A stretch of DNA of 64,000 nt from Rhodococcus sp. AW25M09 (GCF_000333955.1 NZ_CAPS01000018.1:16516-80515); one strand, 5' to 3'. Numbered from the stretch's first letter, positions 1 to 8,616 are shown. Translations and numbers: made by a program. Notes: generated from the letters alone by a model not told the origin.

Positions 1-612
1 GGCACGATTCGCGCGACGGCGGCTGTGGCACTGCAACAGTCGGTCCAAGTGATCACGCACGTGAGCCTGTTGATCTTCTTCAGTGTGGTCGCCGGCACCT
101 CGTCGGGACTGTCGAACATGGTTCCCGGCAACACGGTGCTGTATCTGATCGCAGGCGCCGCCTTCGGTGTCGTCGGGACATTCATGTTCGTACCGAAGTT
201 GCGGCGCTGGCTGCGGGTCGCCGTCCGGCCGCAGATCAAAGAGGTCCTCACCGAACTGGGAGAGCTCGCTCGCGATCCGAAGCGCTTCTCGATCATCATC
301 TTGGGTTGTGCGGCAACGACGTTGGGCGCGGCCCTCGCCTTGTGGGCGAGCATCGAGGCCTTCGGCGGCGGCACGACGTTCGTGACGGTGACCGTCGTGA
401 CGATGATCGGCGGAACATTGGCTTCGGCGGCACCGACGCCCGGCGGTGTGGGCGCAGTGGAAGCCGCGCTCATCGGCGGCCTCGCCGCGTTCGGCCTACC
501 TGCCTCGATCGCCGTGCCGTCGGTATTGCTCTATCGCGTTCTGACCTGCTGGCTACCGGTGTTTCTCGGGTGGCCCACCTTGCGTTGGCTCACCAAGCAC
601 AACATGGTCTGA
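1..612 (+). CDS. Flippase-like (LPG synthase TM / YbhN-type) membrane protein, 5' truncated
   Basis: The reading frame is open from the first base, so the N-terminus lies outside the window. About 200 residues are visible, with at least four hydrophobic segments. The C-terminal motif PTPGGVGAVEAAL is characteristic of the lysylphosphatidylglycerol synthase transmembrane/YbhN family of polytopic proteins. Actinobacterial members are linked to lipid or glycan flipping, but the substrate cannot be read from the sequence. The protein ends in a short basic tail and the next gene follows in the same direction after a short gap. Family placement is fairly safe; the specific function is unknown. Confidence 0.8.
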   Translation, partial: GTIRATAAVALQQSVQVITHVSLLIFFSVVAGTSSGLSNMVPGNTVLYLIAGAAFGVVGTFMFVPKLRRWLRVAVRPQIKEVLTELGELARDPKRFSIIILGCAATTLGAALALWASIEAFGGGTTFVTVTVVTMIGGTLASAAPTPGGVGAVEAALIGGLAAFGLPASIAVPSVLLYRVLTCWLPVFLGWPTLRWLTKHNMV

Positions 613-758
613 TTCATCTTCGGAGATGCGCCGAAGCTGCGGGTGCTAGCGTTTACCCAGGGTGGGGGGCTCAGCAGAGGGAGGGCGTCGCCATTTCCGA
701 TCAGGGAGAGTTCAGCCCTACCGCCCAGGATCGGTGGGTTCGGCTGTTCATCGGCGGG

Positions 759-2489
759 ATGACGCTGATGTTCGGACTGGCCGGCCTGCTGATGATCCCG
801 ACGGGACAGCTCTCCGAGTCCATGTCCATCGCTGTTCTCGTCACCTCGGCCACCACGGTGCCCGTCGCCATAGCCTGGTACATCCGACCGCGTACGTCCC
901 CTTTTCTGTCGAAGGTCTACGTTCTGTATGCCGACATCGGCATCGTCTTGGTCCTGTTTTCCTTCCAGACCCCCTTCGACGCGATGCCGGGCTGCGCCAT
1001 GTTCGCGATCGTCGCCGCATTCATCGTCGTCGCAGGCTCGTATCGTGCGATGCTGATCCACCTCGGTGTCGCCACGATCACGCTGGCGGCGCTCGGTTTC
1101 CTCAGTGTCGCCGACGGAGCCGATCCCTGGTTGGCTGCATCCCGCGCCGTCACGATCGGTTCGCTCTACGCAACTCCATTTATGGTCAAGGCCTACATCG
1201 GGCAGTTGCGACTCAGTGCGGCCCGGGCACTACGTGATCCGCTGACCGGCCTGTGGAATCGCCGCGGATTGCTGGACACCGTGGACACCCTGAGGGCCAC
1301 TCGGGTCGCTCCAGCAGGTTCCACCGACGGCTCGGCAGCCGACAACGGCGAGGCACTCGGAGTCGTCGTTCTCGACATCGACCGGTTCAAGCAGATCAAC
1401 GACAGGTTCGGCCACCCGTCGGGCGACGCTGTTCTCATCGAAGTTGCCCGACGCCTCACCGAGGCAGTGGGCGAGCGGTCGGTGGTCGCACGGCTGGGAG
1501 GCGACGAGTTCGTGGTCGTCGCAGCCGGAACGAGAGGCGTGATCGCCCAGTCGGACCACAGAATTCGCGCTGCTCTGGAAGAAGCGTTCGATGGACCTCC
1601 GTTCACCGCGAGTGTCGGATCCACCGTAGAGACGCTCGATGCCGACACCAACATTCACGTTCTCGTCCGACGGTTGATCGCCCTCGCCGACATCGAGATG
1701 TACCGATTCAAGTCCCGTACCTCGGGAAGCGGGCTTGCCGCTCGGGCCGAGGCGGACTCCCACGAGCAGACTCGACACAGAATCGATGCGCTCATCGCAG
1801 CGGGTGGCCCCGATATCGTCTTTCAGCCCATCTGCGAGACGGTCACCGGATCGGTCGTCGGGTTCGAGGCACTCTCGCGATTTCCCTTCGGTGGCGGGTC
1901 ACCACTGTCGTGGTATCGCGACGCCATCGACTCCGGCCTCGGTCCGCGGCTCGAACGCGCCGCAATCGACCGAGCGCTCGAGGCGATGCACTCGCTGCCT
2001 GCGGATACGTTCATCTCGCTCAACGCATCCGCCGACACCATCCGCACAACCAATCTGCTCGATAGATTGCGACCACATCTCGCATCGCGAACGTTCCATC
2101 TCGAGATCACCGAACACGAACGCGTCGACGACTATCTGGCTGTCACCCGAGCGATCGAAAACCTCCGCACTGCAGGGGTGCAGATTTCCATCGATGATGT
2201 CGGAGCCGGATTCGCCGGCTTGCGCCACGTCATCGAGCTGCGACCGGACACGCTCAAAGTGGACTACGCGCTGGTCCATGGAATCGACAGCGATCCGCTC
2301 CGGCGAGCCGCGGCGGCCGCCATCATCGGCTTTGCCCGACAGATCGACGCCACCGTGATCATGGAAGGCGTCGAGACCGAGGCGGAACTACAGGTGGCGA
2401 CCGAACTGGGAGCCGAAATGGTTCAGGGCTTCCTCACCGGCCGACCGAAGCCGGCGGCGGAGCACGCCGAACAAGCAGTGCGGAGGTAG
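759..2489 (+). CDS. Membrane-anchored GGDEF-EAL c-di-GMP turnover protein
   Basis: About 576 residues counted from ATG 759. The first 150 are hydrophobic and hold roughly five membrane segments. A diguanylate cyclase domain follows (DPLTGLWNRRG, then an intact GGDEF near residue 247), then a phosphodiesterase domain with EAL near residue 370, LEITE, a DD pair in IDDVGAGF, KVD, GVETE and QGF. Both domains therefore keep catalytic signatures. No RxxD inhibitory site precedes GGDEF. The start is uncertain: ATG 759 cuts into the first membrane helix, while a strong AGGGAGGG Shine-Dalgarno at about 678-685 sits seven bases before an in-frame ATT at 693. No ATG, GTG or TTG exists in that frame between 603 and 759. 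Confidence 0.9.
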   Translation: MTLMFGLAGLLMIPTGQLSESMSIAVLVTSATTVPVAIAWYIRPRTSPFLSKVYVLYADIGIVLVLFSFQTPFDAMPGCAMFAIVAAFIVVAGSYRAMLIHLGVATITLAALGFLSVADGADPWLAASRAVTIGSLYATPFMVKAYIGQLRLSAARALRDPLTGLWNRRGLLDTVDTLRATRVAPAGSTDGSAADNGEALGVVVLDIDRFKQINDRFGHPSGDAVLIEVARRLTEAVGERSVVARLGGDEFVVVAAGTRGVIAQSDHRIRAALEEAFDGPPFTASVGSTVETLDADTNIHVLVRRLIALADIEMYRFKSRTSGSGLAARAEADSHEQTRHRIDALIAAGGPDIVFQPICETVTGSVVGFEALSRFPFGGGSPLSWYRDAIDSGLGPRLERAAIDRALEAMHSLPADTFISLNASADTIRTTNLLDRLRPHLASRTFHLEITEHERVDDYLAVTRAIENLRTAGVQISIDDVGAGFAGLRHVIELRPDTLKVDYALVHGIDSDPLRRAAAAAIIGFARQIDATVIMEGVETEAELQVATELGAEMVQGFLTGRPKPAAEHAEQAVRR

Positions 2490-2504
2490 CCGAACCGCTG
2501 TCGA

Positions 2505-2801
2505 TCAGATCGACGAATCGGCCGTGAACTTGGTCAGCGACGGCGCAGCAGCGAGCAGCGGCGGCAATTCGACGATCTTGCCCGGCCCGGCACGGAACTC
2601 TCGGTACTTCGCATCGGCCTCGACCGACTCCCAGGTCTCGTAGGCGATCACATGCGCCTCGTTCTCCTCGTCGACCCACACATCGACACCGAGGCAGCCC
2701 TCGAAGGCACGGGTATCGGCGAGCACCGTCCGCAACAGTGCGCGCGCGTCGGCGAGAGACTCGGGCTTGAACGTCAGATCCAACAGTGCGATGAGAGCCA
2801 T
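2505..2801 (-). CDS. Antibiotic biosynthesis monooxygenase (ABM)-like small protein
   Basis: This 98-residue protein has the dimeric ferredoxin-like ABM fold pattern: an N-terminal strand (ALIALLDLTFKPE), a helix with LADARALLRTVLADTRAFEGCLGVDV, then HVIAYETWESVEADAKYREF. Such proteins act as cofactor-free oxygenases or as dimeric heme- or quinone-related proteins. No substrate can be inferred. It is convergent with the upstream GGDEF-EAL gene and divergent from the amidohydrolase at 2867, leaving a 65-base shared promoter gap. Family assignment is firm and the role is unknown. Confidence 0.8.
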   Translation of the reverse strand: MALIALLDLTFKPESLADARALLRTVLADTRAFEGCLGVDVWVDEENEAHVIAYETWESVEADAKYREFRAGPGKIVELPPLLAAAPSLTKFTADSSI

Positions 2802-2866
2802 ACGACAACCCTAGCCCCGCTCCACACATGCGCTGCGTCGACGCCGCGCGAGACCTACGATGCCTC

Positions 2867-4219
2867 ATGACTACTGTGATCTCGGGTGCCTACATCGCCC
2901 CCATCATCGGTGCCGAGATCTCGAACGGCTACCTCGTTCTCGACGGCACGATGATCACCGCCATCGGATCGGGCCCGGCACCGGACATCACCGGTGCCGA
3001 GACCATCGACGCGTCCGGCTGCCTCGTCACCCCCGGCTTGGTGAACACTCACCACCACCTCTACCAGTGGGCGTCTCAGGGCCTCGCCAAGGACAACACC
3101 CTCTTCGAATGGCTTGTAGCGCTCTACAAGCCGTGGTCCAAAATGGACGCCGAGGTGGTCGGCGGAGCCGCTGCAGCCGGGCTCGGTTGGCTCGCGAAGT
3201 CGGGCTGCACCACCAGCACCGATCACCACTACATCTTCCCCAAGGGCCGAGGCGACCTGTTCGCGGCCGAGATCGACGCTGCACAACGCATCGGTGTCCG
3301 TTTCCAGCCGTGCCGCGGCTCGATGGACCGGGGCGTCTCCGACGGCGGTCTGCCACCGGACGAGGTGGTCGAATCGCTCGACGACATCCTCACCGCCACC
3401 GCCGAGGCCATCGACACCTATCACGACGCCTCGTTCGGGTCGATGCTGCGCATCGCGGTCGCACCCTGCTCTCCGTTCTCGATCAGCAAGGAATTGCTGG
3501 TCGAGTCGGCTACTCTGGCCCGCGCCAAAGGTGTTCGGCTGCATACTCATCTGGCCGAGACCCTCGACGAGGAAGAGCACTGCCTCGCCCAGATGAACTG
3601 CACCCCGGTCGAATACATGGAGCAGGTCGGCTGGCTCGGAGACGACGTGTGGTTCGCGCACGCCGTACACCTGCACGATTCCGACATCGCGAAGATGGCG
3701 GCCACCGGCACCGGTACGGCCCACTGCCCGAGTTCGAATGCTCGGCTCGGCGCGGGCATCGCCCGAATCTCCGACCTGCTCGCAGCCGGTGCACCGGTGG
3801 GCCTCGGAGTCGACGGCTCGGCCTCGGCCGAGATGGTTCCCCTGGCCGGAGAGGTACGTCAGGCGATGTACATGCAGCGCGCCAAGTACGGACCGACAGC
3901 ACTGACCGCGCGTCAGGCATTGGAGATCGGAACCCTGGGCGGGGCAACGGTACTGGGGCGGCAGAGCGAGATCGGATCGCTCGAGGTCGGCAAGCTCGCG
4001 GACATCGCGATCTGGCGTACCGACGGGTTCTACTCGGCCGTGGACGACCCGGTTGTGGCGTTCGCGTACGGGCAGACGCCGCCATTGGCTCGGTTGATGG
4101 TGGGCGGTAGAACGATCGTCGAGAACGACGAGTTGACCAGCGCACCGCAGGACGAGATCGGCCGCGCCGGAGCAGACGCGCACCGTCGCCTGATGACACT
4201 CGCGCAGGACGTACTGTGA
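2867..4219 (+). CDS. 8-oxoguanine deaminase-like amidohydrolase
   Basis: 450 residues from ATG 2867; the 13 upstream in-frame codons lack amidohydrolase character. Metal-binding motifs of the ATZ/TRZ (subtype III) amidohydrolases are present: VNTHHHLYQW near the start, HTHLAET, WFAHAVHL and a late GLGVDGSAS aspartate. The NTHHHLYQ form and overall layout match the 8-oxoguanine deaminases, cytosolic enzymes converting 8-oxoguanine to urate plus ammonia and feeding purine salvage or catabolism. Related guanine or triazine hydrolases cannot be excluded by eye. It stands alone, with a convergent methyltransferase-like gene five bases downstream. Confidence 0.82.
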   Translation: MTTVISGAYIAPIIGAEISNGYLVLDGTMITAIGSGPAPDITGAETIDASGCLVTPGLVNTHHHLYQWASQGLAKDNTLFEWLVALYKPWSKMDAEVVGGAAAAGLGWLAKSGCTTSTDHHYIFPKGRGDLFAAEIDAAQRIGVRFQPCRGSMDRGVSDGGLPPDEVVESLDDILTATAEAIDTYHDASFGSMLRIAVAPCSPFSISKELLVESATLARAKGVRLHTHLAETLDEEEHCLAQMNCTPVEYMEQVGWLGDDVWFAHAVHLHDSDIAKMAATGTGTAHCPSSNARLGAGIARISDLLAAGAPVGLGVDGSASAEMVPLAGEVRQAMYMQRAKYGPTALTARQALEIGTLGGATVLGRQSEIGSLEVGKLADIAIWRTDGFYSAVDDPVVAFAYGQTPPLARLMVGGRTIVENDELTSAPQDEIGRAGADAHRRLMTLAQDVL

Positions 4220-4224
4220 GCAGT

Positions 4225-5043
4225 TCAGTCCCGCAGGACTTTGGCCCCCCGCGAGAACGTCTCGACCTGCTCGGTCAACCACACGTGCGCCGGAACTGCG
4301 CCGCCGAGCAATTCGCGCGCCAGTGAGGGTGAGTCTCCGATCGGGACATCGCTGCCGGCGATGATGATGTTGCCGTAGCGCCTGCCCTTGAGCATCGCCG
4401 GATCGGCGACGATCGCCGTATGTGGAAACACGCTGCCGATGGTCGACGCCTCCTGCTTCGCGAGCGACAGATCTCGACGATCACCGCAGTTGACGACGTA
4501 CATACCGCCGGGCGAGAGGACGCGTCGAACATGGGCGGTGAACTCGGCGGTGAGCAGAGGGGCCGGAGTTGTGGCTCCCGCGAACACATCTCGCACGATC
4601 AGGTCGCGACTGTTCTCGGACAGAGTTTCGGTGACCGCCCGCGCTTCCCCGACGCGGATGCGGAGCAGTGGTGCCCGCGGCAGCTCGAACCACTCGCGAA
4701 CGAGCTCCGAGAGTCTGCCGTCGAGCTCCACCACAACCTGACGCGCACCGGGAAATTCCGCGGTGAACGAGCGAGCAAGTGTGCACGCCCCACCCCCGAG
4801 ATGCAGGGCTCGCAGGGGGAAGCTCGAATCCCACTGCGCGCGGACGAGTCCCGAGATCCATCGCATGTACTCGAACTCGAGGACGGTGGGGTCGTTCATG
4901 TCGATGTGCGAGCTCGGAACGTCGTTGACGTTGACGACCCAGCCGTCGTCGGAGAACGAGTCTCTGACCAATTCACAGGTGCCCGAATCGATCTCGAATA
5001 CTCCCGGCGTCAGGCCGCCGGCTGACTCACGCTTCCTACCCAT
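4225..5043 (-). CDS. Spermidine synthase-like class I methyltransferase-fold protein
   Basis: 272 residues with the spermidine synthase/methyltransferase Rossmann core: ALHLGGGACTLARSF (nucleotide loop), VVELDGRLSELVREWF (acidic end of strand 2) and LIVRDVFAGATTPAPL. Actinobacterial proteins of this type are usually labelled spermidine synthase family, but this one lacks the separate N-terminal beta domain of true polyamine synthases. Aminopropyl transfer is therefore unproven. Its start overlaps the stop of the upstream cupin gene by eight bases, which implies translational coupling. Confidence 0.75.
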   Translation of the reverse strand: MGRKRESAGGLTPGVFEIDSGTCELVRDSFSDDGWVVNVNDVPSSHIDMNDPTVLEFEYMRWISGLVRAQWDSSFPLRALHLGGGACTLARSFTAEFPGARQVVVELDGRLSELVREWFELPRAPLLRIRVGEARAVTETLSENSRDLIVRDVFAGATTPAPLLTAEFTAHVRRVLSPGGMYVVNCGDRRDLSLAKQEASTIGSVFPHTAIVADPAMLKGRRYGNIIIAGSDVPIGDSPSLARELLGGAVPAHVWLTEQVETFSRGAKVLRD

Positions 5044-5500
5044 CCTGGGCCTCGAGTCGGAAGTCCTCCAGGGCCTCGAGTCGGAAGTCCTCGAAATCGA
5101 ATCCCGGCGTCACGATGCAGCTGACCAAGCTCGGCTCGTCGACCACCGGCTGCGCCCGTTGCCACACAGACGGTGGCACGATCTGCTGTGGAGATTCGGG
5201 ACCGACCAGCAGCGAGGTCACCGCCCCTGGCTCGGCAGCTGCGCCGCCGAGATCGAGCTGCACCGGACTGCCCCGGTGGTACAGCCACATCTCGGTCCCG
5301 CGGACGGTGTGCCACGCGGAGCGCTGACCGGGCATGAGCAGGAACAGGATTGCCGTGCCTGCCGCGCGAGGCCCCGGGTAGCCGTCGGGCAGAGAAGCCT
5401 GCTCGATGGTGACGTCGCTACGCCAGGTCTCCCGGAACCAGCCACCCTCAGGGTGTGGTGCAAGGTCGAGGCTCAGAGCCCAGTCGGGCAGCGACGTCAT
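5036..5500 (-). CDS. DUF985-family cupin
   Basis: 154 residues starting at ATG 5500 (MTSLPDWALSLDLAPHPEGG); the longer upstream frame is not cupin-like. The DUF985 pattern is clear: HPEGGWFRETWRS, then TAILFLLMPGQRSAWHTVRGTEMWLYHRG and a later VTPGFDFEDF. These are RmlC-like cupins of unknown chemistry. The C-terminus carries a tandem duplication (FRLEALED followed by FRLEAQDG) created by a 24-base repeat. The gene overlaps the methyltransferase-like gene, so the two are probably co-expressed. Confidence 0.8.
   Translation of the reverse strand: MTSLPDWALSLDLAPHPEGGWFRETWRSDVTIEQASLPDGYPGPRAAGTAILFLLMPGQRSAWHTVRGTEMWLYHRGSPVQLDLGGAAAEPGAVTSLLVGPESPQQIVPPSVWQRAQPVVDEPSLVSCIVTPGFDFEDFRLEALEDFRLEAQDG
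5047..5092. repeat. 24-base tandem repeat inside the cupin 3' end
   Basis: A 22-base identical unit occurs at 5047-5068 and again at 5071-5092 (period 24), adding exactly eight codons and keeping the frame. It begins only a few bases from the start codon of the downstream gene. This looks like replication slippage. Confidence 0.85.
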
Positions 5501-5510
5501 GCCCGCAACC

Positions 5511-6176
5511 CTAATCCGTGGAGACCTGAACCCGGAATCGATCACGTTCGGTGTGCAGGCTCCAGAGCTGCTCGGCAAGAGCTTCGGGGCTCTTCTTCGG
5601 ATCCTTGCCATCGATGGCACCACCGATGATCAACTGCGACACTTGGATTCCCTCGTCGGCCAACTCCTCGTTGAGCAGCTGCGCATATGCTGCCTGGCCG
5701 GCGAAAGCGATGGACGTGCCGGTGACCGCACGACCGGGCTTGACCGCAGAGCCGCCGTTGACGAACAGAATCGTGCCCTTGTTCTTGCCGAGGAACCGCA
5801 TACCCGGCAGAACCTGATGGACGGCGGCGATCGGACCGTAGATGGAGAATTCGACCGGACCTACCATGTCTGCCGGGGTGGTCTCGAGGACGGGTCGCAT
5901 GAAGTCCTTCTGCGGCAGCGGACTGTACTGCAGCACCTCGATGGGACCGAGTGTCTCGGTGACCTGTTCCAATGCTGCGGCGATCGAGGCCGGATCGCGC
6001 ACGTCGGCGGCGAACCCCTTCGCCGATACTCCGTCGGCGGCCAGTTGATCGGCGAGTGCGTCGAGGCGGGACTGGTTGCGGGAGATGAGGCCGACCGAGT
6101 AGCCCTGGGCACCGAACTTGCGCGCCACCGCTGCTCCGAGACCTGCACCTGCTCCGACTATTGCTATGGAAGTCAT
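5511..6176 (-). CDS. SDR-family protein lacking the usual YxxxK catalytic pair
   Basis: 221 residues from ATG 6176. The N-terminus has the NAD(P)-binding glycine pattern VGAGAGLGAAVARKFGAQG, followed by SRNQSRLDALADQL, typical of short-chain dehydrogenases. Where YxxxK is expected after the serine strand (FVNGGSAVKPG), the sequence reads SIAFAGQAAYAQLLNEEL, so the Tyr/Lys pair is missing. It may bind a nucleotide without classical SDR catalysis. The start overlaps the stop of the TetR gene by four bases, so the two form one operon and the regulator probably controls this protein. Confidence 0.8.
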   Translation of the reverse strand: MTSIAIVGAGAGLGAAVARKFGAQGYSVGLISRNQSRLDALADQLAADGVSAKGFAADVRDPASIAAALEQVTETLGPIEVLQYSPLPQKDFMRPVLETTPADMVGPVEFSIYGPIAAVHQVLPGMRFLGKNKGTILFVNGGSAVKPGRAVTGTSIAFAGQAAYAQLLNEELADEGIQVSQLIIGGAIDGKDPKKSPEALAEQLWSLHTERDRFRVQVSTD

Positions 6177-6874
6177 GTCGTATTCAAGGACTGACGATCC
6201 TCGGCTATTCCGACGACCGCCCCGAGCAGGGCCTCCGCACTCGCGTGCAGGGCACCGACCCCTCCGGTCCAGCCGAGAATGCGCAGTGCCGCGACGGCGA
6301 TCCCGGCCGCATCTGCCGTGGCGTCGCGACGGCCGTTCTCGCGATCGGCCCGCGCGTTCACCACGGTCTCGACCAGGCGGAACGGCAGGTCCTCCGTGCC
6401 CGGTCGTCGTTCGGATTCGAGCTGAACCAGTGTGTCCGACGCGATGACCGCGTAGAGCCGCATCAGCGCGTACCGATGATCCCGGAAGGTCTCGAAACGC
6501 TCGCTGCGTAGCTCGGGCAACAGGTAGAGCGCACCCAGATTCCACGTGGACGCGCCGAGTTGCTTGGCGTCGAAGTAGGCCAGTGCGTACATCTGGGTGG
6601 CGGCATCTGCCGACGAGTCGCGAATGCGCTGCGCAACAGCCAACGGAGCATCGACGGTGCCGCTGAGCAGTGCGTCGAGGATGTCGTCCTTGGTGGCGAA
6701 GTGGTGATAGAGCGAGGCCTGCCGCAGTCCGACGGCGTCGGCGATGACGCGGGTCGAGGTGTTGGTGAATCCGCGAGTGGTGAACAGCTCGGCCGAGGCG
6801 TCGAGTATCTCCTCTCGAGCGGTGTCGCCGGGCCGCTTCTTCGTACTCAGCCTCGGTCTGCCTGCGCCGGTCAT
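6173..6874 (-). CDS. TetR-family transcriptional regulator
   Basis: 233 residues. The N-terminal helix-turn-helix is canonical: ILDASAELFTTRGFTNTSTRVIADAVGLRQASLYHHFATKDDIL (about 22-66). The C-terminal ligand domain is typical in length but not diagnostic. It is co-transcribed with the SDR (ATGA overlap) and diverges from the APC permease of the guanidine/urea-type operon. The 188-base gap carries several inverted repeats, so it could regulate both directions. Confidence 0.9.
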   Translation of the reverse strand: MTGAGRPRLSTKKRPGDTAREEILDASAELFTTRGFTNTSTRVIADAVGLRQASLYHHFATKDDILDALLSGTVDAPLAVAQRIRDSSADAATQMYALAYFDAKQLGASTWNLGALYLLPELRSERFETFRDHRYALMRLYAVIASDTLVQLESERRPGTEDLPFRLVETVVNARADRENGRRDATADAAGIAVAALRILGWTGGVGALHASAEALLGAVVGIAEDRQSLNTT

Positions 6875-6908
6875 GTCCCCATCTTGTCAGGTCGACGTGA
6901 CGGTGAGA

Positions 6909-7002
6909 TTTCTGTCATCTGATCGAAATAGACGAAACGAGCTTGTTTCACGACGGTCACTCGCCGGGAACGGCGGTGCCGAAAACTATCAACTGACAGA
7001 AA
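6909..7002. promoter_or_regulatory. Inverted pair of TTTCTGTCA elements in the TetR/APC intergenic region
   Basis: TTTCTGTCA occurs at 6909-6917 and its exact reverse complement at 6994-7002. The match extends to TTTCTGTCA-N2-TGAT on both sides. A separate 16-base near-palindrome, 14 of 16 symmetric, lies at 6934-6949 between them. The arrangement fits operator sites of a dimeric regulator such as the adjacent TetR. The binding protein is inferred. Confidence 0.5.
6945..6960 (-). promoter_or_regulatory. Candidate GlnR box
   Basis: On the minus strand this reads GTGAC-CGTCGT-GAAAC, an exact fit to the actinobacterial GlnR half-box gTnAC-n6-GaAAC. A second full unit does not follow. The site lies about 100 bases before the APC/DUF1989/carboxylase operon, where nitrogen control would make sense. 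Confidence 0.5.
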
Positions 7003-7062
7003 CCCGCCTCGGCGATGCAGCGGGCGGTCACTCACCACCCACCTCGCCCGTAGGAGACTTAC

Positions 7063-8610
7063 GTGAGCTCGACAACATTGCCGGCCCCCGGCCCCGGTTC
7101 GGAACCGGCTGGCCCATCGGACCATTCGGATCTCGCTGCCCTCGGCTACGACCAGCAGCTGCATCGCAGCCTCGGCAAGTACGCGTCGTTCGCAGCAGGC
7201 TTCTCGTTCGTCTCGATCCTCACCACCATCTTTCAACTCTTCGGCCTCGGCTTCAGCTTCGGCGGCCCGGCCTTCTTCCTCACCTGGCCACTGGTGTTTC
7301 TCGGCCAGTTCATGGTGGCGCTGAACTTCGCCGAACTCGCTGCCCGCTATCCCATCTCGGGTGCCATTTACCACTGGTCGCGGCGCATGGGCGGTGAACT
7401 GGTCGGCTGGTTCGCCGGTTGGTTCATGATCATCGCGCAGATCGTCACCGCCTCGGCGGCCGCGATCGCACTACAGGTGGTGCTGCCCAGCATTTGGGGC
7501 GGCTTCCAGATGATCGGCGAGGACACCGCGCTCACCTCCTCGAGCGGAGCGGCGAATGCCGTTGTGCTGGGGTCGATTCTGCTGGTCATCACCACCACCA
7601 TCAACTGCATCGGTGTCGACTGGATGTCGCGCATCAACAGCATCGGCGTCACCTGCGAGATCGTCGGCGTCATCGCTCTGGTGCTGGTGTTCTTCACCCA
7701 CGCCGAACGCGGACCGCAGGTGGTCTTCGATACCGGTAGCGCCGGAGCCGATCCCGGCTACATCGGCGCCTGGATCATCTCCGGCCTGATGGCCGCCTAC
7801 GTCATGGTCGGCTTCGGCTCGGCGGGCGAACTCGCCGAGGAGACCCGCAATCCCCGACGCGTGGCACCGCGCACCATCCGACTCGCCCTCTCCGCCTCCG
7901 CACTCGGTGGCGGCCTGATGATCGTCGGCGCACTGATGGCCGCGCCCAGCCTGACCGACGGTCAGCTGGCCACACAGGGCCTGCCGTACGTCATCGACTC
8001 GATCCTCACCTCGCCGTGGGGCAAGGTTCTGCTGGTCGACGTCTCCATCGCCGTGTTCATCTGCACCCTGGCGATTCAGACCGCAGCATCTCGGTTGATG
8101 TTCTCCATGGCCCGTGACGGACGACTGCCCGCCTCGCCGGCTCTGGCGAAGGTGAACTCGCGCACCGGAACTCCCATTGCGCCCTCGGTACTCATCGGAC
8201 TTGCCTGCATCGCGATCCTGGCCGTCAACGTCGGCAACTCCGCGATCTTCACCACGCTATCGAGCGTCTGCATCGTGTTGATCTATCTCGCCTACATGAT
8301 GGTGACCGTCCCGCTGTTGATCCAGCGACTCAAAGGCTGGCCACACGGCGGAGTGCAGCACGATGCCGACGGCCAGAAGCTCTTCACCCTCGGCCGCCTC
8401 GGTGTACCCGTCAACATCGCGGCAGTTCTCTACGGCGCACTGATGGTGGTCAACCTGTCGTGGCCGCGAGCCGAAATCTTCGACCCCACCGGCGAGTTCC
8501 CCCTGCTGCTGTGGGCCGCGCCATTGACCGTCCTCGCAGTGATCGTCGTGGGCATCGCATGTCTTCCCCACGGCAAAGCCCACCCGAAGCCTGTCACGAT
8601 CGGAGCCTGA
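7063..8610 (+). CDS. APC-superfamily amino acid/amine permease of the DUF1989-carboxylase operon
   Basis: 515 residues from GTG 7063, preceded by AGGAG at 7052-7056. About twelve hydrophobic segments are visible with APC features, such as ASFAAGFSFVSILTTIF in helix 1 and GFGSAGELAEETRNPRR near the middle. It leads an operon whose next gene starts six bases downstream. Permeases in this position commonly accompany urea- or guanidine-carboxylase genes and are presumed to import the nitrogen compound or an amine precursor. Substrate is inferred from context only. Confidence 0.88.
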   Translation: MSSTTLPAPGPGSEPAGPSDHSDLAALGYDQQLHRSLGKYASFAAGFSFVSILTTIFQLFGLGFSFGGPAFFLTWPLVFLGQFMVALNFAELAARYPISGAIYHWSRRMGGELVGWFAGWFMIIAQIVTASAAAIALQVVLPSIWGGFQMIGEDTALTSSSGAANAVVLGSILLVITTTINCIGVDWMSRINSIGVTCEIVGVIALVLVFFTHAERGPQVVFDTGSAGADPGYIGAWIISGLMAAYVMVGFGSAGELAEETRNPRRVAPRTIRLALSASALGGGLMIVGALMAAPSLTDGQLATQGLPYVIDSILTSPWGKVLLVDVSIAVFICTLAIQTAASRLMFSMARDGRLPASPALAKVNSRTGTPIAPSVLIGLACIAILAVNVGNSAIFTTLSSVCIVLIYLAYMMVTVPLLIQRLKGWPHGGVQHDADGQKLFTLGRLGVPVNIAAVLYGALMVVNLSWPRAEIFDPTGEFPLLLWAAPLTVLAVIVVGIACLPHGKAHPKPVTIGA

Positions 8611-8616
8611 ACCACC

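Noticed and set aside
306..758. N-terminal extension of the first GGDEF-EAL frame
   Set aside because: It lies antiphase over the flippase-like gene and is Arg/Asp-rich, typical of a shadow frame.
2855..4282. Long minus-strand frame (475 codons) over the amidohydrolase
   Set aside because: Composition is that of an antisense shadow in GC-rich DNA; no domain is visible.
6875..7062. Guanidine-I (ykkC) or mini-ykkC riboswitch before the DUF1989/carboxylase operon
   Set aside because: The expected conserved ykkC core segments were not found. One ACGG tetranucleotide near 6969 is not enough. A covariance-model search would settle it.
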